Below, piece after piece: positions 25,308 to 33,989 of a stretch of 64,000 nucleotides of DNA. A model generated the notes under the pieces. The model had not been told where the DNA came from and did not search any database. It worked only from the letters and a program-made list of their open reading frames with translations. The first letter of the stretch is position 1. Each line of letters opens with the position of its first letter. The DNA is from Streptomyces griseoluteus. Its GTDB lineage: Bacteria; Actinomycetota; Actinomycetes; Streptomycetales; Streptomycetaceae. Location: contig NZ_SRRU01000002.1 in NCBI RefSeq assembly GCF_004784465.1, positions 496,001-560,000 on the forward strand, written 5' to 3'. A program made the position numbers and the translations under genes.

Positions 25308-27809
25308 TCATCGCCTGAGCCGGGCCGTCGTGTGACGGGTCGGCTCGGCGGTGGCGGGGTCCTCGGGCCAGGGATGCTTCGGGTAGCGCCCGCGCAGCTC
25401 GGCCCGGACCGCCCGGTAGCCGTCCCGCCAGAACGAGGCGAGGTCCGCCGTCACGGCGGCGGGCCGCCCGGCGGGCGACAGCAGATGCACCAGCAGCGGC
25501 ACCCCGGCCACCTCCGGGGTCTCGCGCAGCCCGAACATCTCCTGCAACTTCACGGCCAGCACTGGCCGTTCGGGGTCCGCGTAGTCCACCCGCACCCGTG
25601 ACCCGCTCGGTACGGCGATCCGCTCCGGCGCCAGCTCGTCCAGCCGGACCGCCTCCCCGCCCGCCCAAGGCAACAGCCGCGTCAGCGCCTGTCCCGCGTC
25701 GATCCGCCCCAGGTCCGCCCGGCGCCGGGCCCGCCCCAACTCCGGCTCCAGCCAGGCGTCCACGCGAGCCAGCAGCGCCTCCTGCGACACGTCGGGCCAC
25801 GGCTCCCCGAGCCGCGCGCGCAGGAACGCCAGCCGTTGGCGGAGGAGTCGGGCATGCTCGGTCCACCGCAGCAGCCCCAGCCCTTCCCGCTCCAGTCCGT
25901 CGACCAGGGCGGCCCGCACCAACTCGGGGTCCGGCCGGGTGAGGGCCCGCACGGCCAGCTCGACGGCCCCCAGCCGCTCGACCCGCCGCGCCACGACCTC
26001 CCCGTCGACCCAGCGCACCTCCTCCCGCTCCTCCGGCAGCGGAGCGGCGGCCGCCCGGGCCACGTCCTCCCGCACAGCAGCCCCGAGCCGCACCCGGCCG
26101 TGCGCCTTCCCCACGGCCCGGTCCGCCACAGCCACCACGATCCACGGCGCCCCCCGCAACGCCGACCCCTCGTCCAGCTCGACCCGACTCCCGGACACCA
26201 TCAGATACGACCCGCCGTCCAGCCGGGCGATCCGCTCGGGGAAGGCCAGAGCGGCTGCCTGAGCGACGACGGCCTCGTCGCCGCGGGGCTCACGGGCGGG
26301 ACCGGGCGCGCCCGTGCCGTCCGCCCCCACCGCCCCGCGCAGCCGCCGTACCTCCGCCGCCCACCTCGCGGCATACGCGTCGCCACCCCGGCGGGCCCGG
26401 CGCAGGGCACCCGCCAGGTCGTCGCCGTACTCGCGGGGCACCTCCTCCGAGAGGAGGGCGACCGTTTCGGCGGCGGGGGCGGGGGAGTCGAGGAGGGCCC
26501 GGCCGAGGCGGGGGTGGAGGCCGAGGCGGGAGAGGCGGGTGCCCCGGGGGGTGGCCCGGCCGAGCGGATCGACGGCCCCGACCGCGGTCAGGACGTCCCT
26601 GGCCGCTGCCATCGCGCCGGCCGGCGGCGGGTCCAGGAGGGCGAGGCCCGTGGCGTCGGGGTCGCCCCAGCAGGACGCCTGGAGGGCGAAGGCGGTCAAG
26701 TCGGCGACCTTGATCTCCGGGGCCGGGAAGGCGGGGAGACGGGTGTCCTCGGCGCGGTCCCAGCAGCGGTAGACCACGCCGGGTGCCTCGCGCCCGGCCC
26801 GCCCCGCGCGCTGGGCGCCCGCCGCGCGGGAGGCCCGTACCGTCGTCAGGCCGCTCAGGCCGCGCGCGTGGTCCACCCGGGGCTCCCGCGCGAGCCCGGA
26901 GTCGACGACGACCCGGACGCCCGGCACGGTGAGGGAGGACTCGGCCACGGAGGTCGCCAGGACCACCCGGCGCCGTTCGCCGGGGGAGAGCACCGCGTCC
27001 TGCACGGCGGCGGGGGCGCGGCCGTGCACCTGGAGCACGTCGACATCGGGAAGCCGGCCCAGCTGCCCGGCCACGCGGGCGATCTCGCCGACCCCGGGCA
27101 GGAAGCACAGCACGTCACCGGTCCGCTCGGCGAGAGCCCGCCGTACGACCGAGGTCACGTGCGCGAGGAGGGCGGGGTCCACCCGCATGCCGTGCGGCGG
27201 CCGTACCGGACGCGCGGGCGGCGCCCAGATCACCTCCACGGGGTACGAGACCCCGGCCGCCTCCACCACCGGCGCGCCGCCGAGCAGCCGGGCCCAGCCC
27301 CGGGCGTCGGTGGTCGCGGAGGCGGCCACCAGGCGGAGGTCGGGCCGGAGGGTCCCCCGTACGTCCCAGAGGAAGGCGGCGGCCGTGTCGGCGTCGAGAT
27401 GCCGCTCGTGGCACTCGTCGAGCACCACCACGTCGACACCGGTCAGCTCCTGGTCCCGCTGCAGCCGCTGGAGGAGGACACCGGTGGTCACGACCTCGAC
27501 GCGGGTATGGCGTCCCACCACACGTTCGCCGCGAACGGTGTGGCCGACGCTCACCCCCGGCTTCTCGCCCAGCAGCCACGCCATCCGCCGCGCGGCGGCC
27601 CGCGCCGCGATCCGGCGGGGCTCGGCCACCACTACCCGCCGCGCCGGACCCCCGCCGACCAGTCCGGCCAGCACCAGCGGCACGAGCGTCGTCTTGCCGG
27701 TACCGGGCGGCGCCACCAGCACGGCGGTGCCCTCCTCGTCCAGCGCGGCGGTCAGGTCGGGCAGGGCGGAGCGCACGGGCAGCGCGGCGAGGGCGTCGTC
27801 ACGGATCAC
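25308..27809 (-). CDS. hrpB: ATP-dependent RNA/DNA helicase HrpB
   Basis: An 833-residue DEAH-box superfamily 2 helicase. P-P-G-T-G-K-T-T near residue 40 is motif I, L-D-E-C-H-E-R-H near 128 is the DExH motif, S-A-T-T-D-A is motif III, and Q-R-A-G-R-A-G-R-E is motif VI. An HA2/HrpB-specific C-terminal region ends in the family's P-K-H-P-W-P-E-D-P. HrpB is widespread, and its role in bacteria is not settled. The start is GTG 27809, with GACACT ending 6 nt upstream and only GGGGGC as a possible weak ribosome site. The methyltransferase gene lies 25 bp upstream in the same direction. Confidence 0.93.
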   Translation of the reverse strand: MIRDDALAALPVRSALPDLTAALDEEGTAVLVAPPGTGKTTLVPLVLAGLVGGGPARRVVVAEPRRIAARAAARRMAWLLGEKPGVSVGHTVRGERVVGRHTRVEVVTTGVLLQRLQRDQELTGVDVVVLDECHERHLDADTAAAFLWDVRGTLRPDLRLVAASATTDARGWARLLGGAPVVEAAGVSYPVEVIWAPPARPVRPPHGMRVDPALLAHVTSVVRRALAERTGDVLCFLPGVGEIARVAGQLGRLPDVDVLQVHGRAPAAVQDAVLSPGERRRVVLATSVAESSLTVPGVRVVVDSGLAREPRVDHARGLSGLTTVRASRAAGAQRAGRAGREAPGVVYRCWDRAEDTRLPAFPAPEIKVADLTAFALQASCWGDPDATGLALLDPPPAGAMAAARDVLTAVGAVDPLGRATPRGTRLSRLGLHPRLGRALLDSPAPAAETVALLSEEVPREYGDDLAGALRRARRGGDAYAARWAAEVRRLRGAVGADGTGAPGPAREPRGDEAVVAQAAALAFPERIARLDGGSYLMVSGSRVELDEGSALRGAPWIVVAVADRAVGKAHGRVRLGAAVREDVARAAAAPLPEEREEVRWVDGEVVARRVERLGAVELAVRALTRPDPELVRAALVDGLEREGLGLLRWTEHARLLRQRLAFLRARLGEPWPDVSQEALLARVDAWLEPELGRARRRADLGRIDAGQALTRLLPWAGGEAVRLDELAPERIAVPSGSRVRVDYADPERPVLAVKLQEMFGLRETPEVAGVPLLVHLLSPAGRPAAVTADLASFWRDGYRAVRAELRGRYPKHPWPEDPATAEPTRHTTARLRR

Positions 27810-27834
27810 GCCCCCAGTGTCGTACGCCGGGCGG

Positions 27835-28647
27835 TCAGTCCCGTTCGCAGACGAAGATCGCGGTACCGGGGATCAGATTGCCGCGCAGCGGGGACCAGCC
27901 GCCCCACTCGGAGGTGTTCCAGGCCGGCCACTCCGGCTCCACCAGGTCCACCAGCCGGAACCCGGAGGACACGACGTCCCGCACCCGGTCACCGATCGTG
28001 CGGTGGTGCTCCACGTAGACGGCGCGCCCGTCGTCGTCCTGCTCCACGTAGGGAGTGCGGTCGAAGTAGGACGACGCCACCGACAGCCCCTCCGGACCCG
28101 GCTCGTCCGGGAACGCCCAGCGGATCGGATGCGTCACCGAGAACACCAGCCGGCCGCCCGGCCGCAGGACCCGCCGCACCTCGCGCAGCACCAGCCGGGG
28201 ATCGGCCACGAACGGCAGCGCCCCGTACGCCGAGCACGCCAGGTCGAAGGAGGCGTCCGCGAAGGGCAGCGCGCCCGCGTCCGCGCACACCAGCGGGAAC
28301 CCCGAGCCGATGCGCAGCGCGTGCTGGAGCTGCCGGTGGGAGAGGTCGAGCGCGACCGGCCGGGCCCCCTGCGCGGCCAGCCAGCGCGCGCACTGCGCCG
28401 CGCCCGCGCCGATCTCCAGCACGTCCCGGCCCTTCAGATCCTCCGCCGGGCCCAGCAGCTCGGCCTCCACCTCGTCCAGCCCCTCCGGGCACCAGACGAA
28501 GCGGTCGTCACCGAGGAAGGTGCCGTGCTCGACCTGGTACTCGTCGGCGTTCCGGTCCCACCAGCCGCGGTTGGCCCTGCTGCTCTCCGCGACCCCCGCG
28601 TCACGGCGGGTGGCTTCCGGCTCGGACCCCTCCGGGTCGTGCCCCAC
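27835..28647 (-). CDS. Class I SAM-dependent methyltransferase
   Basis: A 270-residue Rossmann-fold methyltransferase. Motif I reads D-V-L-E-I-G-A-G-A-A-Q-C-A near residue 75, followed by V-A-L-D-L-S (motif II acidic end) and F-D-L-A-C-S-A-Y-G-A-L-P-F with V-L-R-P-G-G-R-L-V-F. The W-W-D-R-N-A-D-E-Y N-terminal block is typical of small-molecule methyltransferases in actinobacteria. The acceptor substrate is unknown. The start GTG 28647 is uncertain; AAGAG lies 6 nt upstream. It probably forms a unit with hrpB and is divergent from rpsA across about 390 bp. Confidence 0.85.
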   Translation of the reverse strand: MGHDPEGSEPEATRRDAGVAESSRANRGWWDRNADEYQVEHGTFLGDDRFVWCPEGLDEVEAELLGPAEDLKGRDVLEIGAGAAQCARWLAAQGARPVALDLSHRQLQHALRIGSGFPLVCADAGALPFADASFDLACSAYGALPFVADPRLVLREVRRVLRPGGRLVFSVTHPIRWAFPDEPGPEGLSVASSYFDRTPYVEQDDDGRAVYVEHHRTIGDRVRDVVSSGFRLVDLVEPEWPAWNTSEWGGWSPLRGNLIPGTAIFVCERD

Positions 28648-28802
28648 AGGCTCTTGGATGATCGGCTCCCTCGTCGTACTCTTCCGTCCAACCGGCCCGC
28701 CGGACGCGTGTCACGGAAGGGATCGCGCGGTCACGCGCGCCCAGTTGGGCGATTGTTCCGCCGGGTATGCGGCGATCCGTCCGCGGTGTGCGCCTTCGCG
28801 CA

Positions 28803-28831
28803 TTGACCCTGCCCGGCTGCCCCCGTATGCT
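28803..28831 (+). promoter_or_regulatory. Strong vegetative promoter for rpsA
   Basis: TTGACC (28803-28808), an ideal 17-bp spacer and TATGCT (28826-28831). It is the best consensus promoter in the window, fitting a ribosomal protein gene. The predicted start near 28838 leaves a leader of about 195 nt. Confidence 0.85.
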
Positions 28832-28837
28832 ACAAGT

Positions 28838-29033
28838 TGCGCTGCGGGCCTGCGCACCTCAGACGTAGCAGGTCGCGCTCGCATCTGTATGTATCCCTCG
28901 GTTGTCGAGGCGCCACCGGGCACCCGGTGCTCTTGTGGCGCTTCCTTGGCTGTCCGGCTTCTGCAGAGCGAAACGGGCTCCCGGCGTAAGCAGTACCTAC
29001 GACTTCAATGTCCGTACCGGAGCCCTTTCCCAC
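28838..29033 (+). other. Structured 5' leader of rpsA
   Basis: About 195 nt precede the ATG. A two-part fold is visible: GCGCCAC (28910-28916) with GTGGCGC (28935-28941), alternative to a tight ACCGGG-CA-CCCGGT hairpin (28915-28928). Only a weak CGGAG lies before the start. E. coli S1 represses its own translation through leader structure; a similar role here is inference. Confidence 0.5.
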
Positions 29034-30533
29034 ATGACGAGCAGCACCGAGACCACCGCCACCACCCCGCAGGTTGCGGTCAACGACATCGGTAACGAGG
29101 AAGCCTTCCTCGCCGCGATCGACGAGACGATCAAGTACTTCAACGACGGCGACATCGTCGACGGCGTCATCGTGAAGGTCGACCGGGACGAGGTCCTGCT
29201 CGACATCGGTTACAAGACCGAAGGTGTCATCCCGAGCCGCGAGCTCTCGATCAAGCACGACGTCGACCCGAACGAGGTCGTCAAGGTCGGCGACGAGATC
29301 GAGGCCCTGGTTCTCCAGAAGGAGGACAAGGAAGGCCGCCTGATCCTCTCGAAGAAGCGTGCCCAGTACGAGCGCGCCTGGGGCACCATCGAGAAGATCA
29401 AGGAAGAGGACGGCATCGTCACCGGTACCGTCATCGAGGTCGTCAAGGGTGGTCTCATCCTCGACATCGGCCTCCGCGGCTTCCTCCCGGCCTCCCTGGT
29501 CGAGATGCGCCGCGTCCGCGACCTCCAGCCCTACGTGGGCAAGGAGCTCGAGGCGAAGATCATCGAGCTGGACAAGAACCGCAACAACGTGGTCCTGTCC
29601 CGCCGTGCCTGGCTCGAGCAGACCCAGTCCGAGGTCCGCCAGACGTTCCTCACGACCCTCCAGAAGGGTCAGGTCCGCTCCGGCGTCGTGTCCTCCATCG
29701 TCAACTTCGGTGCCTTCGTGGACCTGGGTGGCGTCGACGGCCTGGTGCACGTCTCCGAGCTGTCCTGGAAGCACATCGACCACCCGTCCGAGGTTGTCGA
29801 GGTCGGCCAGGAAGTCACCGTCGAGGTCCTCGACGTGGACATGGACCGCGAGCGCGTCTCCCTGTCGCTGAAGGCGACCCAGGAAGACCCGTGGCAGCAG
29901 TTCGCCCGCACCCACCAGATCGGCCAGGTCGTGCCCGGCAAGGTCACGAAGCTGGTTCCGTTCGGTGCGTTCGTCCGCGTGGACGAGGGCATCGAGGGTC
30001 TGGTGCACATCTCCGAGCTGGCCGAGCGCCACGTGGAGATCCCGGAGCAGGTCGTCCAGGTCAACGACGAGATCTTCGTCAAGGTCATCGACATCGACCT
30101 CGAGCGTCGCCGCATCAGCCTCTCGCTGAAGCAGGCCAACGAGGCCTTCGGTGCCGACCCGGCGTCGGTCGAGTTCGACCCGACCCTGTACGGCATGGCC
30201 GCGTCCTACGACGACCAGGGCAACTACATCTACCCCGAGGGCTTCGACCCCGAGACCAACGACTGGCTCGAGGGCTACGAGACCCAGCGCGAGGCGTGGG
30301 AGGGCCAGTACGCCGAGGCGCAGCAGCGCTTCGAGCAGCACCAGGCCCAGGTCATCAAGTCCCGCGAGGCGGACGAGAAGGCCGCTGCCGAGGGTGGCGA
30401 CGCCGCGGGTGCCGCTCCGGCCGCGTCCGGTGGCGGTTCCTACTCCTCCGAGGGTGCGGACACCTCCGGTGCCCTTGCTTCGGACGAGGCGCTTGCCGCG
30501 CTGCGTGAGAAGCTGGCGGGCGGCCAGAGCTGA
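29034..30533 (+). CDS. rpsA: 30S ribosomal protein S1
   Basis: A 499-residue S1 protein with four S1 (OB-fold) RNA-binding domains at about 36-105, 121-187, 208-277 and 293-362. Repeated F-V-D-L-G/F-V-R-V blocks and D-x-x-R-x-R-x-S-L-S-L-K ends mark each domain. S1 helps bind mRNA to the 30S subunit. Four domains plus an acidic, Ala/Gly/Ser-rich tail of about 130 residues is the usual actinobacterial form, shorter than the six-domain E. coli protein. ATG 29034 (M-T-S-S-T-E-T-T-A) fits the family; an in-frame start at 28902 lies inside the leader. It is monocistronic, with a strong promoter and a UUCG-loop terminator. Confidence 0.97.
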   Translation: MTSSTETTATTPQVAVNDIGNEEAFLAAIDETIKYFNDGDIVDGVIVKVDRDEVLLDIGYKTEGVIPSRELSIKHDVDPNEVVKVGDEIEALVLQKEDKEGRLILSKKRAQYERAWGTIEKIKEEDGIVTGTVIEVVKGGLILDIGLRGFLPASLVEMRRVRDLQPYVGKELEAKIIELDKNRNNVVLSRRAWLEQTQSEVRQTFLTTLQKGQVRSGVVSSIVNFGAFVDLGGVDGLVHVSELSWKHIDHPSEVVEVGQEVTVEVLDVDMDRERVSLSLKATQEDPWQQFARTHQIGQVVPGKVTKLVPFGAFVRVDEGIEGLVHISELAERHVEIPEQVVQVNDEIFVKVIDIDLERRRISLSLKQANEAFGADPASVEFDPTLYGMAASYDDQGNYIYPEGFDPETNDWLEGYETQREAWEGQYAEAQQRFEQHQAQVIKSREADEKAAAEGGDAAGAAPAASGGGSYSSEGADTSGALASDEALAALREKLAGGQS

Positions 30534-30570
30534 ACGCTGCCGCTGAGGTTTAGCCGCCTAGGCTGACTTG

Positions 30571-30612
30571 AGGGACCCGTACCTTTCGAGGTGCGGGTCC
30601 CTTCGGTGTTTT
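30571..30612 (+). terminator. rpsA terminator with UUCG tetraloop
   Basis: Fourteen-bp stem (30571-30584 with 30589-30602, one wobble) closed by a TTCG loop, followed by TTCGGTGTTTTT. It begins 37 nt after the rpsA stop. Confidence 0.92.
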
Positions 30613-30644
30613 TGGTCCGTGGTCAGGTGCGGGCCGTGGGGGTG

Positions 30645-30668
30645 TTCGCGCAGTTCCCCGCGCCCCTT
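30645..30668. repeat. Streptomyces intergenic repeat unit (single arm)
   Basis: The core GCGCAGTTCCCCGCGCCCC belongs to an intergenic motif I remember as extremely common in Streptomyces genomes, often as an inverted pair (GGGGCGCGGGGAACTGCGC on the other arm). Only one arm is present here, between the rpsA terminator and the PAC2 gene. A count across any complete Streptomyces genome would confirm it. Confidence 0.65.
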
Positions 30669-30762
30669 CAGGGAATTGCAGCTGGACCCTGTTAGGTGAT
30701 CTTGGGAATGCTCTGTTGCTTCTCGGTGTTGGCTCATTCGGACACAAGGAGGGGCGGTCATC

Positions 30763-31701
30763 GTGGTTGATCCGCAGGGTTTGTTCGCTTGGGAGCCGAA
30801 GGGGCTTGCCGTGGTGGACATGGCGTTGGCTCAGGAGTCGGCCGGGCTGGTCATGCTCTACCACTTCGACGGATACATCGACGCGGGGGAGACGGGCGAC
30901 CAGATCGTCGAGCGTGTCCTCGACACGCTGCCGCACCAGGTCGTGGCCCGTTTCGACCACGACCGGCTGGTGGACTACCGGGCCCGCCGTCCGCTGCTGA
31001 CCTTCCAGCGGGACGGCTGGACCGCCTACGAGGTGCCGGCCATCGAGGTCCGCCTGGTGCAGGACGCCACCGGCGCGCCGTTCCTGGTGCTGTCCGGGCC
31101 CGAGCCCGACGTGGAGTGGGAGCGGTTCGCGCTCGCCGTGCAGCAGATCGTGGAGCGGCTGGGTGTCCGGCTGTCCGTCAACTTCCACGGCATCCCGATG
31201 GGCGTGCCGCACACCCGTCCCGTGGGCCTCACCCCGCACGGCAACCGCACCGACCTCGTCCCCGGACACCGCAGCCCCTTCGAGGAGGCCCAGGTGCCGG
31301 GCAGTGCCGCCGCGCTGCTGGAGTACCGGCTCGGCGAGGCCGGGCACGACGTCCTCGGTGTCGCCGCGCACGTCCCGCACTACCTCGCCCGCTCCGCCTA
31401 CCCGGACGCCGCGCTGACCGTGCTGGAGGCGATCACCGCCGCCACCGGTCTCGTCCTGCCCGGCGTCGCGCACGGCCTGCGCACCGAGGCCCACCGCACC
31501 CAGACCGAGATCGACCGCCAGATCCGCGAGGGCGACGAGGAACTGACCTCGCTCATCCAGGGCCTTGAGCACCAGTACGACGCCGCCGCCGGTGCCGAGA
31601 CCCGCGGCAACATGCTCGCCGAGCCCGTCGACATCCCCTCCGCCGACGAGATCGGCCGCGAGTTCGAGCGGTTCCTCGCGGAGCGGGAGGGGGAGGCGTA
31701 A
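30763..31701 (+). CDS. PAC2 family protein
   Basis: A 312-residue PAC2 (proteasome-assembly-chaperone 2-like) domain protein of the ATP-grasp-associated actinobacterial type. Features include [14 protein letters not shown] near residue 30, [13 protein letters not shown] near 145 and V-P-H-Y-L-A near 205, then a helical C-terminus ([15 protein letters not shown]-x-Q-Y-D) that looks like a coiled coil. GTG 30763 has AAGGAGGGG upstream. Actinobacteria with proteasomes often carry several PAC2 proteins, but a direct role in assembly is not shown for this group. Confidence 0.88.
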   Translation: MVDPQGLFAWEPKGLAVVDMALAQESAGLVMLYHFDGYIDAGETGDQIVERVLDTLPHQVVARFDHDRLVDYRARRPLLTFQRDGWTAYEVPAIEVRLVQDATGAPFLVLSGPEPDVEWERFALAVQQIVERLGVRLSVNFHGIPMGVPHTRPVGLTPHGNRTDLVPGHRSPFEEAQVPGSAAALLEYRLGEAGHDVLGVAAHVPHYLARSAYPDAALTVLEAITAATGLVLPGVAHGLRTEAHRTQTEIDRQIREGDEELTSLIQGLEHQYDAAAGAETRGNMLAEPVDIPSADEIGREFERFLAEREGEA

Positions 31702-31708
31702 GCCTCCC
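31691..31708 (+). terminator. Short hairpin spanning the PAC2 stop codon
   Basis: GGGAGGC-GTAA-GCCTCCC is a perfect 7-bp stem with a GNRA-type GTAA loop that contains the TAA stop. It may terminate PAC2 transcripts or punctuate before coaE. Confidence 0.6.
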
Positions 31709-31720
31709 GGCAGCAGGGTC

Positions 31721-31726
31721 TAGGCT
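31721..31726 (+). promoter_or_regulatory. Candidate -10 (TAGGCT) for leaderless coaE
   Basis: TAGGCT, the same hexamer as at pyk, ends 7 nt before ATG 31734 and there is no Shine-Dalgarno in the GCGCGGC spacer. Confidence 0.5.
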
Positions 31727-31733
31727 GCGCGGC

Positions 31734-32351
31734 ATGTTGAAAGTGGGGCTGACCGGCGGCATCGGAGCCGGCAAGAGCGAGGTGTCGCGGCTGCTGGTGG
31801 AGCACGGGGCCGTGCTGATCGACGCGGACCGGATCGCGCGGGAGGTCGTGGCGCCGGGGACACCGGGGCTGGCGGCCGTGGTGGAGGCGTTCGGGCCGCA
31901 GATCCTCGCCGAGGACGGCTCGCTGGACCGGCCCCGGCTCGGGTCCATCGTCTTCGCCGACCCCGAGAAACTGGCCGTCCTCAACTCGATCGTGCACCCC
32001 CTGGTGGGCGAGCGGTCCCGCGAGCTGGAGAGCGCCGCGAGCGCCGACGCCGTCGTCCTGCACGACGTACCGCTCCTCACCGAGAACGGGCTGGCGCCGC
32101 TGTACGACCTCGTCGTCGTCGTGGACGCGAGCCCCGAGACCCAGCTCGACCGGCTGGTCCGGCTGCGCGGGACGACCGAGGAGGACGCTCGCGCCCGCAT
32201 GGCCGCCCAGGCCAGCCGCGAGCAGCGCCGGGAGATCGCCGACATCGTGATCGACAACGACGTGCCGCTGGACGCGCTGGAGAAGCGGGTCGCGGAGGTC
32301 TGGGCCGAGCTGGACCGGCGCGCGGCCGCGCGGAGCGGTGGCGCGGAATAG
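31734..32351 (+). CDS. coaE: Dephospho-CoA kinase
   Basis: A 205-residue P-loop kinase that phosphorylates the 3'-hydroxyl of dephospho-CoA, the last step of CoA synthesis. [15 protein letters not shown] at the N-terminus is the Walker [12 protein letters not shown] follows, and [11 protein letters not shown] is the conserved CoaE block. The length is typical. No ribosome site precedes the ATG, while a TAGGCT hexamer at 7-nt spacing suggests leaderless expression. The TPR gene starts 50 bp downstream and may be co-transcribed. Confidence 0.95.
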   Translation: MLKVGLTGGIGAGKSEVSRLLVEHGAVLIDADRIAREVVAPGTPGLAAVVEAFGPQILAEDGSLDRPRLGSIVFADPEKLAVLNSIVHPLVGERSRELESAASADAVVLHDVPLLTENGLAPLYDLVVVVDASPETQLDRLVRLRGTTEEDARARMAAQASREQRREIADIVIDNDVPLDALEKRVAEVWAELDRRAAARSGGAE

Positions 32352-32401
32352 CCCTTCGGCTCCGAGGCGTTGGAACGGCGGAGTGAGGGAAGGACTTCGC
32401 C

Positions 32402-32782
32402 GTGCCCGAGAGCAATGGTTCCGCCGGACGTACACCGGAGACGGATGTCATCGACTTCCGCGCCGCCGAGCATCTGCTCGACGCGCGGGACCCCAGGGGC
32501 GCGGTGAAACTGCTCGACGAAGTGATCGCCGCTCACCCCGAGAACACCGCCGCCCGGCTGCTGCGGGCGCGCGCCTTCTTCGCCGCCGCGCAATTGCGGC
32601 CCGCCGAACTCGAGTTCACGGTGGTGCTGGAGCGCGAGCCGGACAACGCCTTCGCCCACTTCGCGCTGGGCCGCACCTACGAGCGACAGGGCCGGCCGGG
32701 TCAGGCCCGGCGTCACTTCCGGCTGGCCGCCGCGCTGGACCCCAACCCGGACTATCTGCGCGCGGCCCGCTTCGACTCCTGA
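32402..32782 (+). CDS. Tetratricopeptide repeat protein
   Basis: A 126-residue cytosolic protein made largely of three TPR units (about residues 20-122): A-E-H-L-L-D-A-R-D-P-R-G-A-V-K-L-L-D-E-V, then A-R-L-L-R-A-R-A-F-F-A-A-A, then A-F-A-H-F-A-L-G-R-T-Y-E-R-Q-G-R. TPRs mediate protein-protein contacts; no catalytic domain is present. GTG 32402 is preceded by GAAGGA. It follows coaE in the same direction and is convergent with the DUF6343 gene 13 bp away. Partners are unknown. Confidence 0.85.
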   Translation: MPESNGSAGRTPETDVIDFRAAEHLLDARDPRGAVKLLDEVIAAHPENTAARLLRARAFFAAAQLRPAELEFTVVLEREPDNAFAHFALGRTYERQGRPGQARRHFRLAAALDPNPDYLRAARFDS

Positions 32783-32795
32783 AAGCCCCCGTCTC

Positions 32796-33122
32796 TCAGG
32801 GGTGGTGGTGCCGGGGCGCGGGCAGGCGCGGGAATCCTCGCCGCCGTCTGGGCCGTACCGCCGGCTCGTCGTGCGCGGGCTGGTACGGGGGCACGTCGCG
32901 GCCGGGCTGGTAGTGCGGTCCCTGGCGCAGATGACGGAGGACCAGGGCCAGGTCGACCGTGACCACCAGCCACAGCACGGCACACGCGACCGCCCAGCCG
33001 GTCCGTCCGGTGAGTGCGAAGGCCACGGTGCCGAAGGCGGTCCAGGCGAACCCCCACACGCTCAGCCACAGCCGCGCCCGCAGCGCACTGCGCGCGGTCG
33101 TCGGTTCACTGCCGGTACGCAT
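32796..33122 (-). CDS. DUF6343 family small membrane protein
   Basis: A 108-residue protein with two membrane helices (about residues 17-37 and 42-62) and a Pro/Arg-rich cytoplasmic tail. M-R-T-G-S-E-P-x-T-A-R-S-A-L-R at the start and R-Q-G-P-H-Y-Q-P-G after the second helix match what I remember of DUF6343, a family largely confined to Streptomyces. The function is unknown. It is divergent from the methyltransferase at 33251 across a 128-bp region that contains TTGACT and a CGAAC/GTTCG inverted repeat. Confidence 0.75.
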   Translation of the reverse strand: MRTGSEPTTARSALRARLWLSVWGFAWTAFGTVAFALTGRTGWAVACAVLWLVVTVDLALVLRHLRQGPHYQPGRDVPPYQPAHDEPAVRPRRRRGFPRLPAPRHHHP

Positions 33123-33250
33123 CCGATCACCACCTCTCCGGCAACCTCTCTCGCAACGTACTCCGGTTCCGGGGACGGTGTGAATTGACTCGAACGAGTG
33201 GTTCGGGGCGGGACGGGAACGGCTGAGCGAAGATCGTCCGTTCTTCCGGC

Positions 33251-33946
33251 ATGACAGTCGAGATGCGTGAAGGACATCAGGGCACCGGCCCCGGAGCGAT
33301 CACCCCGGACGGCTGTGCGGTCGAGCTGTACGTCCGCTTTCCCCCGGGCGACGAACCGGACGTCATCGCCGCCGCCGTGCCCGCCGGGGCGCACATCCTG
33401 GAGCTGGGCAGCGGCGCGGGCCGGGTCACCCACGCCCTGCTGGAGCGCGGCTTCCGGGTGACGGCGGTGGACGAGTCCGCCGAGATGCTGGAGCGGGTGC
33501 GCGGGGCGGAGCGCACCATATGCACGCCGATCGAGGACCTGGACCTGGGCGAACGGTTCGATGTGGTCCTGCTCGGCTCGTTCCTGGTCCACACCGCCGA
33601 CCCGGGGCTGCGCCACGCCCTGCTGGACGCCTGCGCCCGCCATGTGGCGCCGGACGGCCGCGTGCTCATCCAGCGGGAGGGCGCGGACTACCACGAGAAC
33701 GTGCCGAGGGAGCGCGTCGACCCCCGGGGCTTCACCGTCCGGATCGCCTCGGTGGAACCGGTCGGGGACGGGGTCAACTCGGTGCGGGCCGAGTACACCT
33801 TCCCGGACGCCACCTGGACCCAGACCTTCCGCAGCAGGCCCCTGACGAAGGAGCAGTTCGAGACCGCGCTGGCGCAGGCGGGGCTGAGAGTCGACGCCGA
33901 GCTGACCGACGACGGGACATGGGTGCGGGCGGTGCCGGCGGGCTGA
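33251..33946 (+). CDS. Class I SAM-dependent methyltransferase
   Basis: A 231-residue methyltransferase with motif I I-L-E-L-G-S-G-A-G-R-V-T near residue 50, V-T-A-V-D-E-S-A-E-M-L (motif II), F-D-V-V-L-L-G-S-F (motif IV) and V-A-P-D-G-R-V-L-I-Q (motif V). It resembles the UbiE/Methyltransf_25 group. The acceptor is unknown. The ATG at 33251 lacks a clear ribosome site; ATG 33263 is an alternative. It is convergent with the S4 gene and separated from it by a hairpin. Confidence 0.85.
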   Translation: MTVEMREGHQGTGPGAITPDGCAVELYVRFPPGDEPDVIAAAVPAGAHILELGSGAGRVTHALLERGFRVTAVDESAEMLERVRGAERTICTPIEDLDLGERFDVVLLGSFLVHTADPGLRHALLDACARHVAPDGRVLIQREGADYHENVPRERVDPRGFTVRIASVEPVGDGVNSVRAEYTFPDATWTQTFRSRPLTKEQFETALAQAGLRVDAELTDDGTWVRAVPAG

Positions 33947-33960
33947 GGGCCAAAGGGGAC

Positions 33961-33989
33961 GGGCCGCCGGCGCCGTGGCTCAGCGGCCC
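33961..33989. terminator. Hairpin between convergent methyltransferase and S4 genes
   Basis: GGGCCGC (33961-33967) pairs with GCGGCCC (33983-33989). It overlaps the S4 stop codon at 33980-33982 and could serve both transcripts. Confidence 0.5.

Noticed and set aside
33191-33205. CGAAC-GAGTG-GTTCG as a LexA (SOS) box
   Set aside because: The arms match the half sites, but the spacer is 5 nt where the actinobacterial SOS box CGAAC-N4-GTTCG needs 4, and the downstream methyltransferase is not a DNA repair gene.
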